From Ampullaceana balthica (taxonomy: Eukaryota; Mollusca; Gastropoda; Lymnaeidae): a stretch of 64,000 nucleotides of DNA. The notes under the pieces were generated by a model. It did not search any database and was not told where the DNA came from. It saw nothing but the letters and a program-made list of their open reading frames with translations. Both the position numbers and the translations under genes were made by a program. Positions 12,058 to 23,100 of this stretch are shown piece by piece (position 1 is the first letter of the stretch; each line of letters starts with the position of its first letter). Where the stretch lies: NCBI GenBank assembly GCA_944989445.1, contig CALYLW010000122.1:760001-824000 (forward strand), in the 5' to 3' direction.

Positions 12058-12362
12058 GGGGCCGTCCATAAATGACATCACGCGAGTTTTGGCCGATTTT
12101 TCACTCCCTCCCCCCTCGTCACACGTCGTAACAAAAAGTTAGACCCCTCCAATATGACGTCACAAAACTTTGCAGCCCCCCCCCCAATGAATGCCGTATT
12201 TTCTCATTGAAAATTAGCATGTTAAATCGTAACTTGCGTGAAGCAATGTAAAACATCATTAAATAAATTGTAAACAATCAAGTATTTAAGTGCAACTTTT
12301 ATTTAAATTTGCGCGTTTTTGCAGTGACGTCACATTTCTTAAACACCCCCTCCCCCTCAACA
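12058..12362. mobile_element. MITE of the GGGGCCGTCCATAAA family, right tip missing
   Basis: The left terminus reads GGGGCCGTCCATAAATGACA. Interior blocks rich in C on one strand, GTGACGTCACATTT and the AAATAAATTGTAAACAATCA segment match the longer copies at 13402 and 22566. The opposite inverted terminus is not found, so the copy is truncated. Confidence 0.75.
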
Positions 12363-12420
12363 CTGATTTAGATTGCCATAGATTTGTCTAAAATATAGAT
12401 TGTTAAAAATATATAGATCT

Positions 12421-12482
12421 ATAAACAGACAGACAGACGGTCAGATGGGTGGATGGATGGATGGATAGATGGGTGGATGGAG
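12421..12482 (+). repeat. Tetranucleotide microsatellite (GACA)n then (GATG)n
   Basis: Short runs of ACAG are followed by GGATGGATGGATAGATG, with a few interruptions. Confidence 0.8.
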
Positions 12483-12633
12483 ATTTAAAGCATCTGGCTT
12501 TTTTCTAGATTGGCTAAGGTTGGTTAATATACCATGGTTTTGATTTGCATGGTATGCCCTTGGAGGAATCGTTGACGCCGACGATGATTGAGAAGGCTCA
12601 ACAACAACAATAGATTATTTGATATTGTCATTA

Positions 12634-12668
12634 TAGACGCCCTTTCTATACAGAAGATTATACCGAGT
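12634..12668 (-). mobile_element. Fragment of the shared SINE/LINE 3' tail
   Basis: AGACGCCCTTTCTATACAGA matches the GACGC and CTTCT/AGAAG hairpin of the SINE family, without the rest of a SINE body. Confidence 0.6.
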
Positions 12669-13401
12669 TATTCAAAATTAAGAATTGTACGAGTGTGAAG
12701 AATTAAAGCCGGTTGTTTAGACAAAGGGACTGAAAGTTCAAAGGTCATTAACTGTCACCATTTGCTAACGGTCTCCAATCAATGTGTCAAGCCTCAAAAG
12801 ATAACGTTACTTGGTAACCGTTTGTGGTTCAAACGTTGAATTTATTATTTTTATTTTAAAAAAGTAGGCCATGGGACGGGTCCATTTGAGCTGTGTTGGA
12901 GAGCTCGGAAACCACTTTAAACAAGACACTTCTCAATCCTCTAAAACTTCAGAATTATCATTTTTAAGGCTCTTTTTTAAACTACAGCCTTTAACAGACA
13001 TGTGCTACAAGTTAGTATCTGGAACATTCCATTCATGATTGTAACCGTAGCGAAGTCATAAGAATGCAATGGCAAAGATAAGATATTTATAATTTCGTTT
13101 CAGCCAAACAAAGAGAAAATCCCTTCGAAGTACATATTTGTATTACATTATTATAATAAGTTTTTCCCCTTTTATTGCTTGATTGACAGGGAGACGCGAA
13201 GTTTACATATTATTTGTTATCTAGTTTTGGTGTCACATATAACAAGAATTATTAAGTATTTAAATGAAAAGAACGAACGTTGAATTTAAAATAAAATAAT
13301 TAATATCTCGTTTTTAAATTGAAAAAAAAATCAAGAAAAAAAAACACACGAAAAAAAACAGAAAAAACACGTGTAGCTACAATTGTGATCGTTTTGGAAA
13401 T
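12669..13401. other. Spacer, no gene recognised
   Basis: It is AT-rich, with no exon, tandem array or transposon terminus that I can support. Confidence 0.45.
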
Positions 13402-14081
13402 GGGGCCGTCCATAAATGACGTCACGCACCTAGGGGGAAGGAGGGGTCCAAACATTTGGGTGGTCGAGTGGCAGCACACTGGACTGTCGTACCGATGGTC
13501 ACAGGTTCGAATCCGTGTGAAGGCAAGGGTTTGTTCCCGGGGCCTAGGGCGTCCCTGAGTCACCCCGCTCCGAATGGGTACCTAACACTACATGTAGTTA
13601 GGCGGCTGGGTAATGCGTGGAACCCACAAAGCCGTGGCCTGTGAATGCTGCATCACTTGCCAACAGATCATCTGTCATGGTCTGTGGACGCAACTATCTT
13701 CTGCATAGAAGGAGCGTCTGTATAGATAAGATAAGATTTGTGACGATGTGTGACGAGGGAGAGGGGGTGAGAAATGTGACGTCACATCAAAACGCGAAAC
13801 CTTAAGTAAATTTCCACTTAAATAATTGATTGCTTACAATTTATTTTATGACGTTTTGCGATATTAGAGTGCATACGTACACTAAATACATACTTAAATA
13901 ATAATAAAGTGTTTTGAAACATGCTCTTTTTCAAATAGAAAATACAGCTTTAATGGGTGGTGGGCAAAGCTTTGTGACGTCATCTGGAGTTGGAGTCTAA
14001 GTGTTTGTGATAACGCGTGATGAAAAGGGGGGGGGGTGAAAAATCGACCAAAATCGCGTGACGTCATTTATGGACGGCCCC
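13402..14081. mobile_element. MITE of the GGGGCCGTCCATAAA family, both ends present, SINE inside
   Basis: The left terminus GGGGCCGTCCATAAATGACG is matched in reverse by CGTCATTTATGGACGGCCCC at 14062-14081. A SINE occupies 13458-13735. The remaining interior (TTCCACTTAAATAATTGATT, then TGAAACATGCTC) is shared with the copy at 22566, so this is the long subfamily. No transposase is visible. Confidence 0.88.
13458..13735 (+). mobile_element. tRNA-derived SINE, near full length
   Basis: The head has an A box (TGGTCGAGTGGCAGC) and a B box (GGTTCGAATCC). The body has a CGAATGGGTACCTAACACTA segment. The 3' end forms a hairpin: outer stem GACGC 13687-13691 with GCGTC 13714-13718, inner stem CTTCT 13698-13702 with AGAAG 13707-13711, loop GCAT. 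It ends in ATAAGATAAG. The flank ATTTG before the head and after the tail looks like a short target duplication inside the host MITE. Confidence 0.92.
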
Positions 14082-14089
14082 AAAGGGTA

Positions 14090-14450
14090 AGCCTGGACAT
14101 TACTGGCAACCACTGGAAGCAAGCTGCATGGATTTGAAGACAAATGCATGAGAAGAATTCTCCAGATCTCTTATCTAGAACACAAGAGCAATGAGTATGT
14201 CTGGGACGGAATAACCTCCATTTCTGGCCGCCAAGAAAACATTATAGCGCGCAATTTGGCATGGTTCGGTCAGGTAATGTGACACGATAGCCTGACAGAG
14301 ATCATCATTCAAGGCCCTGTAGAAGGGGGCCGGCGAAGAGATCGACAGCGGGAAAAGTTGGCTTGACGACACGAACGACTGGACGGGGCTGAGGTTGAAT
14401 GAATTACTGGCAGCCGCTCATGTTATGCTAATGTGGAGCTCGTAGTCTGT
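14090..14450 (+). mobile_element. Decayed RTE-like LINE, 3' part of the reverse transcriptase ORF
   Basis: The conceptual translation shows the C-terminal region common to endonuclease/reverse transcriptase ORFs: CMRRIL, LEHKSNEYVW, ISGRQENI, AWFGQVM and GPVEGGRR. Stops and frameshifts interrupt it, so it is a dead fragment. Confidence 0.65.
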
Positions 14451-14616
14451 CGATGTGTCAATGCGCTCCTCTCCCCATTCCACCCCCTTGTCGATGTGTC
14501 CATGCGCTCCTCTCCACATCCCCCACCCCCCAACCAACGAACGCAACAGTCATGGGACTGATGGTGATGATGACGAAGAAGCCTGGAGAATATCCAAAAA
14601 CCTGCAGCGTGTGTAA

Positions 14617-14902
14617 GGGGCCGTCCATAAAGTACGTCACGCTCCAGGAGGGGGGAGGGGGAGTAAGAAAGTGTGACAGTTTGGGACAGGGGGAGCAGGG
14701 GGGTGTCCGGCCATCTGTGACGTCATGGTGTTTTCTATTAAATTCCAATTATTTTGTTTTTAAAAAAAATTTGTTCGAAAATGTGTCGTACTTTAGGGGG
14801 GGGGGTGGGTGTGTGTTCAAGATTTGAGACAGTTTGTGACAGGGGGGAGGGAGGGGGTTAAAAGTGGTAAAAAATAGTGTGACGTACTTTATGGACGACC
14901 CC
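14617..14902. mobile_element. Short MITE of the GGGGCCGTCCATAAA family
   Basis: GGGGCCGTCCATAAAGTACG on the left is mirrored by CGTACTTTATGGACGACCCC on the right. The body has two G-rich blocks and no SINE. With the copy at 41208 it forms a short subfamily with AAAGTACGTCAC in place of AAATGACGTCAC. Confidence 0.85.
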
Positions 14903-15289
14903 TAATGGGAAAAAAAAACCACCTTGGGACACCTTAAAAAAAAAGTTTGGTTAGTTTTCTCACATACTCTGGACTTTTTGCTTGGTCTGTGTAGGCTACC
15001 TATCTAAATTACCTGGACGGATCATGAAGAGTGTAATAAGTATATCACTTGTCTACACTAGAATGCCCTGAAGTGAGTCAAAGTTTTGTCTTGTGAGTGT
15101 GTTATTTTGTTTTTGTAACAAGCTACAAGGATTACAAACGTAAAAAAAACGCGTTTAAACCAAATAGGCGGTTTCCTTATTTATACAGGTTGGTAATAGT
15201 ACAACAATGGGAACGGACGTCACTTTGTGCTCGTGTTAGGTGTACACTGTAAAGACATCAATATCAATGGGGGGGGTGGTACGGGGCAT
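14903..15289. other. Spacer, no feature recognised
   Basis: Mixed-composition sequence between two MITEs; I see no exon or repeat in it. Confidence 0.4.
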
Positions 15290-15478
15290 CAGGGGCGTAC
15301 CTAGGACATTTTGCTACCGGGGAGAAACCATTAAACTGCCCAGCTCGTTAAATCTATATCCCAATCTTGCTCACTTACTTCATTGTAATGTCGAAAGTCA
15401 CATTTTGGCGCCCCTGTAACTTTGGCATCTGGTGACATATGTGCCTCCTGCCCCTACCCACCCATCGCTGCGCCTCTG
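15290..15478. mobile_element. hAT-like MITE
   Basis: The left end is CAGGGGCGTACCTAGG and the right end is CGCTGCGCCTCTG, imperfect inverted repeats of CAG type. No matching 8-bp flank was found, so the boundary is less certain than for its relatives. Confidence 0.55.
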
Positions 15479-16114
15479 AAAGGTATATAACCAATAGTGT
15501 TTTTATGATTGCTCAGCAAATAATAGCATGACGTCAATGACAATGTCTAGATGTTTCTACTACTTTATAAAGAAGATCCCGTTGTTTCATGCATCTATAT
15601 AAGAACTTAGCTTTGAGGTGAAACCTGTCATTTTCAGAACCCACCCAGGAATTAATTTCCTATAATTAATTTGTAACCATGCGAGAAAATGGTTTGAACT
15701 TCTTTCATTTCATACACATCTGTGGTGAACTCAGTTGACAAATTGTGTCCCTCTGTCTTTCATGATAATGAAGAAAACATCGTAGTTTGTTCAAATCATA
15801 GTAATAACACATCATTATGTCAAAATAAAACAATTTTGCAGTTTTTTTTTAAATCACCGTGGTTTATATTATAGTAACAGAAAATCCTTTAAGCAATTTT
15901 CAATTCACTATGAAAATATCTGCACAACTATTCAGCCTTCTTAAATCCAGGTACAATAAAACTAAATTTTTACATTTCCTATTACATGTTTAATCTGTAG
16001 CACACCACTCCCAAGAAATGTTGAAATGTAGCTCGCCAGTGGCTATGTTTAGCAAGTACTGTAACACCATAACTTGTGTTTAAATAATATATCAATTTTT
16101 GCGTTGTTTGTTTT
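15479..16114. other. AT-rich spacer, no feature seen
   Basis: No exon, array or transposon terminus was recognised. Confidence 0.45.
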
Positions 16115-16386
16115 GGGGTGTTGGGGATGAGTGACAGCTCACTGTACATGCACAACATGAGGAGAAGGTGCATCCCATACGGGGTGTTGGGGAGGAGTGA
16201 CAGCTCACTGTACATACACAACATGAGGAGATGTGTATCCCATACGGGGTGTTGGGGAGGAGTGACAGCTCACTGTACATACACAACATGAGGAGAAGGT
16301 GCATCCCATACGGGGTGTTGGGGAGGAGTGTGACCAGCTCACTGTACATACACAACATGAGGAGAAGGTGTATCCCATACGGGGTG
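16115..16386 (+). repeat. Minisatellite, about 66-bp unit, four copies
   Basis: Units begin GGGGTGTTGGGGA at about 16115, 16181, 16246 and 16312 and contain GACAGCTCACTGTACATACA. Long open frames across it on the minus strand only reflect a unit length divisible by three. Confidence 0.9.
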
Positions 16387-17190
16387 TAGTACCAAGATTT
16401 TGTATAAAGTTCAGACATGAAATCACAAGAATTGGTCAACTGAGGCACAACACATTTTTTCGAATAATTTTTGTGTTGAAGATTATCAGCAATTGTGTAT
16501 AAAAAATATCGACCCAAAATTAAAAGCCTTGCATTTGATAATAATATTTTAATTGTAAAAACATTTTTGCATGAAGAATAAGCACTCTGAAAACATATTC
16601 AATTACAACAGTCAAAACATTTTTAAAAATGTTAATTTCAAAACATGATTCAAAAGCACAAATTAAATATATACTTTGTGGTCTTTGGTTATTTTATAAA
16701 TAGAGTTCATTTTAACAATGAATAACAATGAAATATAATTTAATTTAACCATAAATCACTTTATACAAAATTCGTTGTGGTCTTTGGTTATTTCTTTTAT
16801 AATAAATTTCACTTTGGAAAAAATTGTGTGTTTTAGTCATTTATAAAAAATCACAATGAATCACATTGCAAAAAATTGCTTTATTGTATTTGGTTATTTA
16901 TAAAAAATCACAATGAATCACATTGCACAAAAGTCGGACTGAAACATGTCAGGTGTTAAATGCTGACTAAAGTAAAAAAAATTAATAAATTGTAAAAAAA
17001 GCGTGTAAAAAAAATTAGATTGACACAACTAAGTATTCAATATTGCAACATGAATTAAAATGGCATCGCAATAATAATGGCATCGCAATAATAAACAACT
17101 ATTTTAAAATTAAAATAACATTTTAAATGCTCAGACAGAAATTTTCTTATTTCAGCACTTAGGAAGAACAAACAAAACAGATCAAGTGGG
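16387..17190. other. AT-rich 3' flank of SDR copy 2 with a decayed tandem repeat
   Basis: Between about 16675 and 16930, blocks such as TTTGGTTATTT and AAATCACAATGAATCACATT recur several times in degenerate form. No coding exon was recognised. Confidence 0.5.
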
Positions 17191-20100
17191 TTAGAATGGA
17201 AGGACCTCCCCTTTAAAGTCAAGTTGCCTCCCATTACTTTCCACGCCAGCTTTACTGATGACTTTGAGGCAATCCTCAATGCTCTCTTCAGGTCCCCTTG
17301 GTGCCTCTTCGGTGCCCATGTCCGTGCGGACCCAGCCTGGATGCAGGCCGATCACCAATATCCCAGAATCCCGTACTTCTCTAGATATCATGATTGTAGC
17401 CATGTTTAACGCATTTTTAGAACAGCTGAAAAAATAAAACGTTAATATAACTTTTAAGCCAACTTAAAAAAAATTATGATTTACTGTATCTTTAATTACA
17501 ATTGTGGTTTTGAGTTTTGATTAATTTTACAAAGACATTTCAACCTAGTGATAGAGCTCCCCCCCTCTTGTTATAAAATTGCAGCTTGTATTTATGTTTA
17601 AAAAGTTAGATAAAAAAAACTTTGACTCCTGAAGCAACTTGAATTTTAAAATAATTTTGAATTAGGAAAATTATCTTAACCAAAGTCCTCTAATGATATT
17701 CGTCTCAAGCATTTTTGCAACTGTCTGAAAGTGAGTGCTAATAGTGCTATGAAAGTGAGTGCTAACAGTGGTGCTATGGAAGTTGAGAAAAATTATCTCA
17801 AGTTACCAATAAATAGAAGCTTTGAATACAATGCATCTACAGGCTAATAATAACACTTCGGAATAGTTATTATGGGATATGAAGTAGAGCAACCAACTCA
17901 ACTAGGAAAAACTCTCTTTAAAAATTGAAGAAAAAACTTGTGGGTGAGGGGGTGGGTTTGTGTTGTGAAAAATAGCTGAAACTTACCTAAGTACCGGTAT
18001 GTACCGACCATTAAAAATAAAGTCTCTATGATTTAAGCTGCTGAATTTGAACATACACGGCACGTTTCACAGCTAATAATATAAACAGTCAACATTTCAG
18101 CCTATGCTATATGCAATGGTGTACAGATATCAGGGTAACATATTCACAATGACTTTACAAACAGTGTGATCAGGGCGGATTAAGACTGCACAGGGCCCCT
18201 GGCTGCAATTCAAACTGGGGCCCTATCCAGCCAGCGCCCCTTTAAATAAAATGATTGCTAGCACCTAATATAAGACTGTAACTTGTAACTAAATAGTTCA
18301 TTGATTCCTTTCTCATACTTTGTCTGTACTACGGGATTGGCCTTCCCAGCCAAAAATATTATTCATGAAAAAACCGAATAAGAAGAAATAACTGTTTGCC
18401 GGTATCTTAAAATTGAATGTAAAAAGACAATTTTTTATAAAAAAAGACAAATGAAAAAAAAATTATTCCCACGCCGGGAATCAATCGCGTGACCGCTTGC
18501 ACCGCAAGCCGACACACTTCCACAAGACCACACTAGCTTGACGAAAGATGTAAATTTTAAAAATATAATATTCTTTAATATTTTCTCTTATTGAGCCTAT
18601 CAAATCAGGTTTTTTGAATTACTAGGAAATCGGGTCCAAATAGCCATTAGAGTAATAGATAAGATTTTATTAATTTATTTAATTTATGATATTTTCAGGA
18701 ATTCATGCAAATATTTGTCCACCTTTATTATAAAATTTACTAAAATTTGGGGGCCCCTGGATTTAGCCCGTTCAGCCCCCCCCCCTTAATCCGCCATAGA
18801 GTGTGATGCCATAAAATTTGCTCAGGAAGTCTCAAGGTAACATTCCATACAATATAACACAAGATATAAAATAAAATATACACAAACGGATTGTGTTATC
18901 AAAACAATAAATTAAAACTTTATGAATTGGCTAATACAAAAGTAGACGTTTCGGCTAATGCCTTCGTCAGTACAAATAACTTACACAAGTATTAAAAAAT
19001 TATATTTACAATATATAAGACGTTCTATATCACTCTACACCACAGGATATCAAAGGGAGAGATAATGTATAAGGTGTGAAACAAAATATATGTTGAAACA
19101 ATCTAAGCTTGGAAATGATGCTGCTTAAAATCGCTGATCTAAAACAAAAACAACTAACTTACACGTAAGGTGTCCAGTTCGCATGAGGAAAAGTTCCATC
19201 AGCTATGAGCTTCTGTGATCCCAAAGCAGCAGAAATCATAACAACACACGCCTTGCTGGCACTCAGCTCGTCTGACTTGTTCAAGGCAGATGCTTGAGTA
19301 AGAAGGGGAAGAAACTTTTGCACAACTATTATTGGACCTGGTGAATAATTTCATTAAAATAAATTAAAATGAGCACAATTCCTATTTTAGCTAAATGATC
19401 ATAATTGCTCAAAATTTTCACATGCCTCAATTTCTTAATTAAATTGTATTTATCCCTGTCATCACATGTGTGAGTGTCACTAATCTTGCAATCATGACTC
19501 AATACATAAAATCAATTATTTATATACTATCTACCTATGGCGGATTAAGGGGGGTGCTGATAGGGCTAAAGCCAGGGGCCCCAATTATTTAAGGGCCCCA
19601 AACTTATTACATTCTATAATAAAGGTGGCTGGACTGGGCCCCAGGTAGAATTCAGCCAGGGGCCCCAAACTTATTATATTATATAATAAAGGTGACTGGA
19701 CCGGGCCCCAGGTAGAATTGCAGCCAGGGGCCCCAAACTTATTATATTGTATAATAAAGGTGGCTGGACCAGGGCCCCAGGTAGAATTGCAGCCAGGGGC
19801 CCATGCAATCTTGATCCACCCCTGCTATCTACTTAGTAATGAAAGCATTGAATCCAAATCACATTTTAAAATACTCCATGTCATTCATAATAAAATAATA
19901 TCCCATTATGTTGTCACAATAAATGATATTGTATATACAGAAAATCCGTAAGCAAGGTTAAAGCCTTACACAAGGTCAAATAATCTACACCATCAACTCA
20001 CTAACAAAATCAAGATGGCTGGCTCTCTGCATACATTTCTCTCTTCTTCATTTTTTAAATGCTGTGATATCCCCTAAGTCTCCGAGATACACTCGAGCCT

Positions 20101-23100
20101 TCTTGTCTGTCTAAAAAATTGTTAGATTTTTTTGTTGTTGCTTCAACAAAACTGAAATTACTTTTTTTCTTCTCTTTTCTTATTTTTTCTTTCTTTTTTT
20201 CTCTTTCTTATCTATACAGACGCTCCTTCTATGCAGAAGATAGTTGCGTCCACAGACCATGACAGATGATCTGTTGGCAAGTGATGCAGCATTCACAGGC
20301 CACGGCTTTGTGGGTTCCACGCATTACCCAGCCGCCTAACTACATGTAGTGTTAGGTACCCATTCGGAGCTGGGTGACTCAGGGACGCCCTAGGCCCCGG
20401 GAACAAGCCCTTGCCTTCACAAGGATTCGAACCCGTGACCATCGGTACGACAGTCCAGTGCGCTTAATAAGGATAATTTGTCTGTTTTTAATTCAGATAT
20501 AATCCTAAATCCTCTGAAATAGAAAAAAATGCAAATCTGACTCAACGATGAATAAAACCACCTGATGAGATTAAAATGCATTGATCCTTGAAAGAAACAA
20601 TTTTTAAAAAAATATTAACTTCAATATCTCCACAGTCTAATAGACATATCACTGACTGGCTTCCTGGTGCTGGATTGCTCTATAAAAAACTGAGGCCTGC
20701 TTGACTTTTAATATAATAAATAACACAAGCCCAACTGGTGCATATTTTATTTTGTTTTACAGGAATTAAAATATTGTTGATGTGACTAATCTGTAGTGTA
20801 AAAGGGGTGGGACATTAAAATATTAATATACAAAAAGTGTGCATCGGCGTACCTGGGAAGGGAGTTGACCACTAACTGGAATTAATACATTGCTTACATT
20901 GAAAGCATATTTTGTCAAGTAACTAATGAAAATAAAAGAGAAGCTCATGCATTGCAGCCTTAGTCTAATGAGTTATTTCTAATTGCCAGTATTGGGGAGA
21001 TTTTTTCTAGTCATTGTAAACCAAAAATGAGTAAGCAATATTTATTATATGTGTGTATGTGCATGTGAGTCTTACTTGAAACGTTGATATCAAAGTGTCT
21101 CTGAAGACTCTCCCTAGTTGTTGCCTTAAGACTGCCAGTATCTCTGTCTAGAATGCCAGCATTGTTGATTAGTAAATTCAGACCCAAATCCCCAACAATT
21201 GATTTAGTTTCCTGAAAAAGATTTTTAGATTTCTTTTTAAATTAGACACAGGGTGCTGTGGAATAAAATACAAAAGAAGAGGACATATGCAGTCATTAAC
21301 AATTATCAGATCAATAGAGGAAATCCCACCAATTATGAAGGCAAAATGAAAATAAATGGGGAAATTGCCGATGCATTGTTGGTCTCGAGCAATGCGCACT
21401 GGGGTTGTTGTTACCTGCCCCCCCCCCACCAATGTTCCCTCTAAGGTTCATTGGTCCGTGTGCAAAGTTGCACAGGATTAATTTTTTGTGCAATAATTTT
21501 ACAAAATTTGCTGCGCGGGAATTCTAAACTGCGGCACAGCGTTGGTCAGATGTCAGCGCAGCTTAATGGGAACATTGCCCCCCCACCCCCCATCGCTTGC
21601 CAACCATAAACTGCTTATTTGCGCTCGTCTTGTGCTCGTTCTGGTGAATTATATATTATATATAGATGTCATTATGTTACATAGCTTTTATTTACAATTT
21701 TAATTTAATTCAATGACAATCACATAAATGGGCTTCTCTTTCTGATAATTTTTATTTTATCTTAATTTTTATGGTACAATATTTCATGTTTCAACATTCT
21801 GTTAATTATTTTCGTTAATCAAGTAGGCCTGTACAACTATAGACGATTCAATTGTATTCTGTTTCACACCACATAAATTTAGCCTTGGTGGTCGAGTTGC
21901 ATGGGCACTTGGCTGGCGTACCAATGGTCATGGGTTCGAATACCGGTGAAGGCAAGGATTTGTTTTCAGGGCCAAGGCTGTCCCTGAGTCCACCCAGCTG
22001 CGAATGGGTACCTAACACTAGGTAGGAAAACAAAGGCGGCTGGATAATGCGTGGAACCCGCATAGCCTGTGAATGCTGCGTCACTTGCTAACAGACCAGC
22101 ATGGTCGGTGGACACAATAATCTTATACAGAGAAGGAGCGTCTGTATAGATAAGACAAGACAAGCGAATATTTAATAAATGAAAAACTTTCATAATTTAA
22201 ACCAAATTCTTTAGCTCTTTAAAAAAATTAGCGTTTTTTCTCAAAAGCTTACTGGCAATACTGCAGGAAAATAAAATACAGTGGTACCTCGGTATACATC
22301 CTTCATCCGTTTCAGACCCTTGGACCTATACCAAATTAGACGTATACCAAACGTATTTATTCCATAAGAGATAGAGGGAAAATGATTAATCCGTTCCCAT
22401 GAAAAAAAATCATATTGTTATTTATGTAATATACATTAATTGAAGTCCTTGTATAAAGTAACTTAAATACTGCTTAATACAAAAATACATAAATGAAAAG
22501 TACTTAGACATTTTTTCTTATTCTGTTTTCCAGCTATTCAGATCAAAAGCAAATTTTCACTCAAAGGAGCCGTCCATAAATGCAGTCGCAAACCAGGGTG
22601 GAGGGGGTCACACATTTGTGACAAGGGGCGGGGGGGGATGTTTAAGAACTGTGACTTGACATAAAAAACACAAACCTTTAAAGAAAAAAGTTCCACTTAA
22701 ATATTTGATTGCTTACAATTTATTTAATGCCAGTTTAAAAGGCTTCACGCATATTATGATATTAGAGTGCAGTTTCACATTAAATACAAACTTAAATGAC
22801 AATAAAGTGATTTGAAACATGCTCATTTTCAAATAGGAAATAGAGCTTTTCTGGGAGGGGAGGCTCTCAGCTTTGTGACGTCATGTTTGAGGGGGTCTAG
22901 CTTTTTGAGACGAAATGTGACGAGGGGACAGGGGGGAAATCGGCTAAAATTGCGTGAACCACGCAGTTCATATTCCAAACAACTCGTATACCAAGCAAAA
23001 TGTCTTGCGTCAAAACAGGACGTATACCATGTTGAACTTAAACCAAAGCAGACGTATACAGAGATACCACTGTAGTAGCCTAATTAATATTAATACATGT

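Noticed and set aside
13458..13530. Functional tRNA gene
   Set aside because: The A and B boxes belong to a SINE head that continues into a SINE body; no intact cloverleaf was recognised.
13319..13644. Frames with INDVTHLGGRRG and similar
   Set aside because: They translate MITE ends and a SINE. Such peptides appear in automatic annotations but are not proteins.
14453..14827. 124-codon frame on + and 96-codon frame on -
   Set aside because: They cover the short GGGGCCGTCC-family MITE and its flank.
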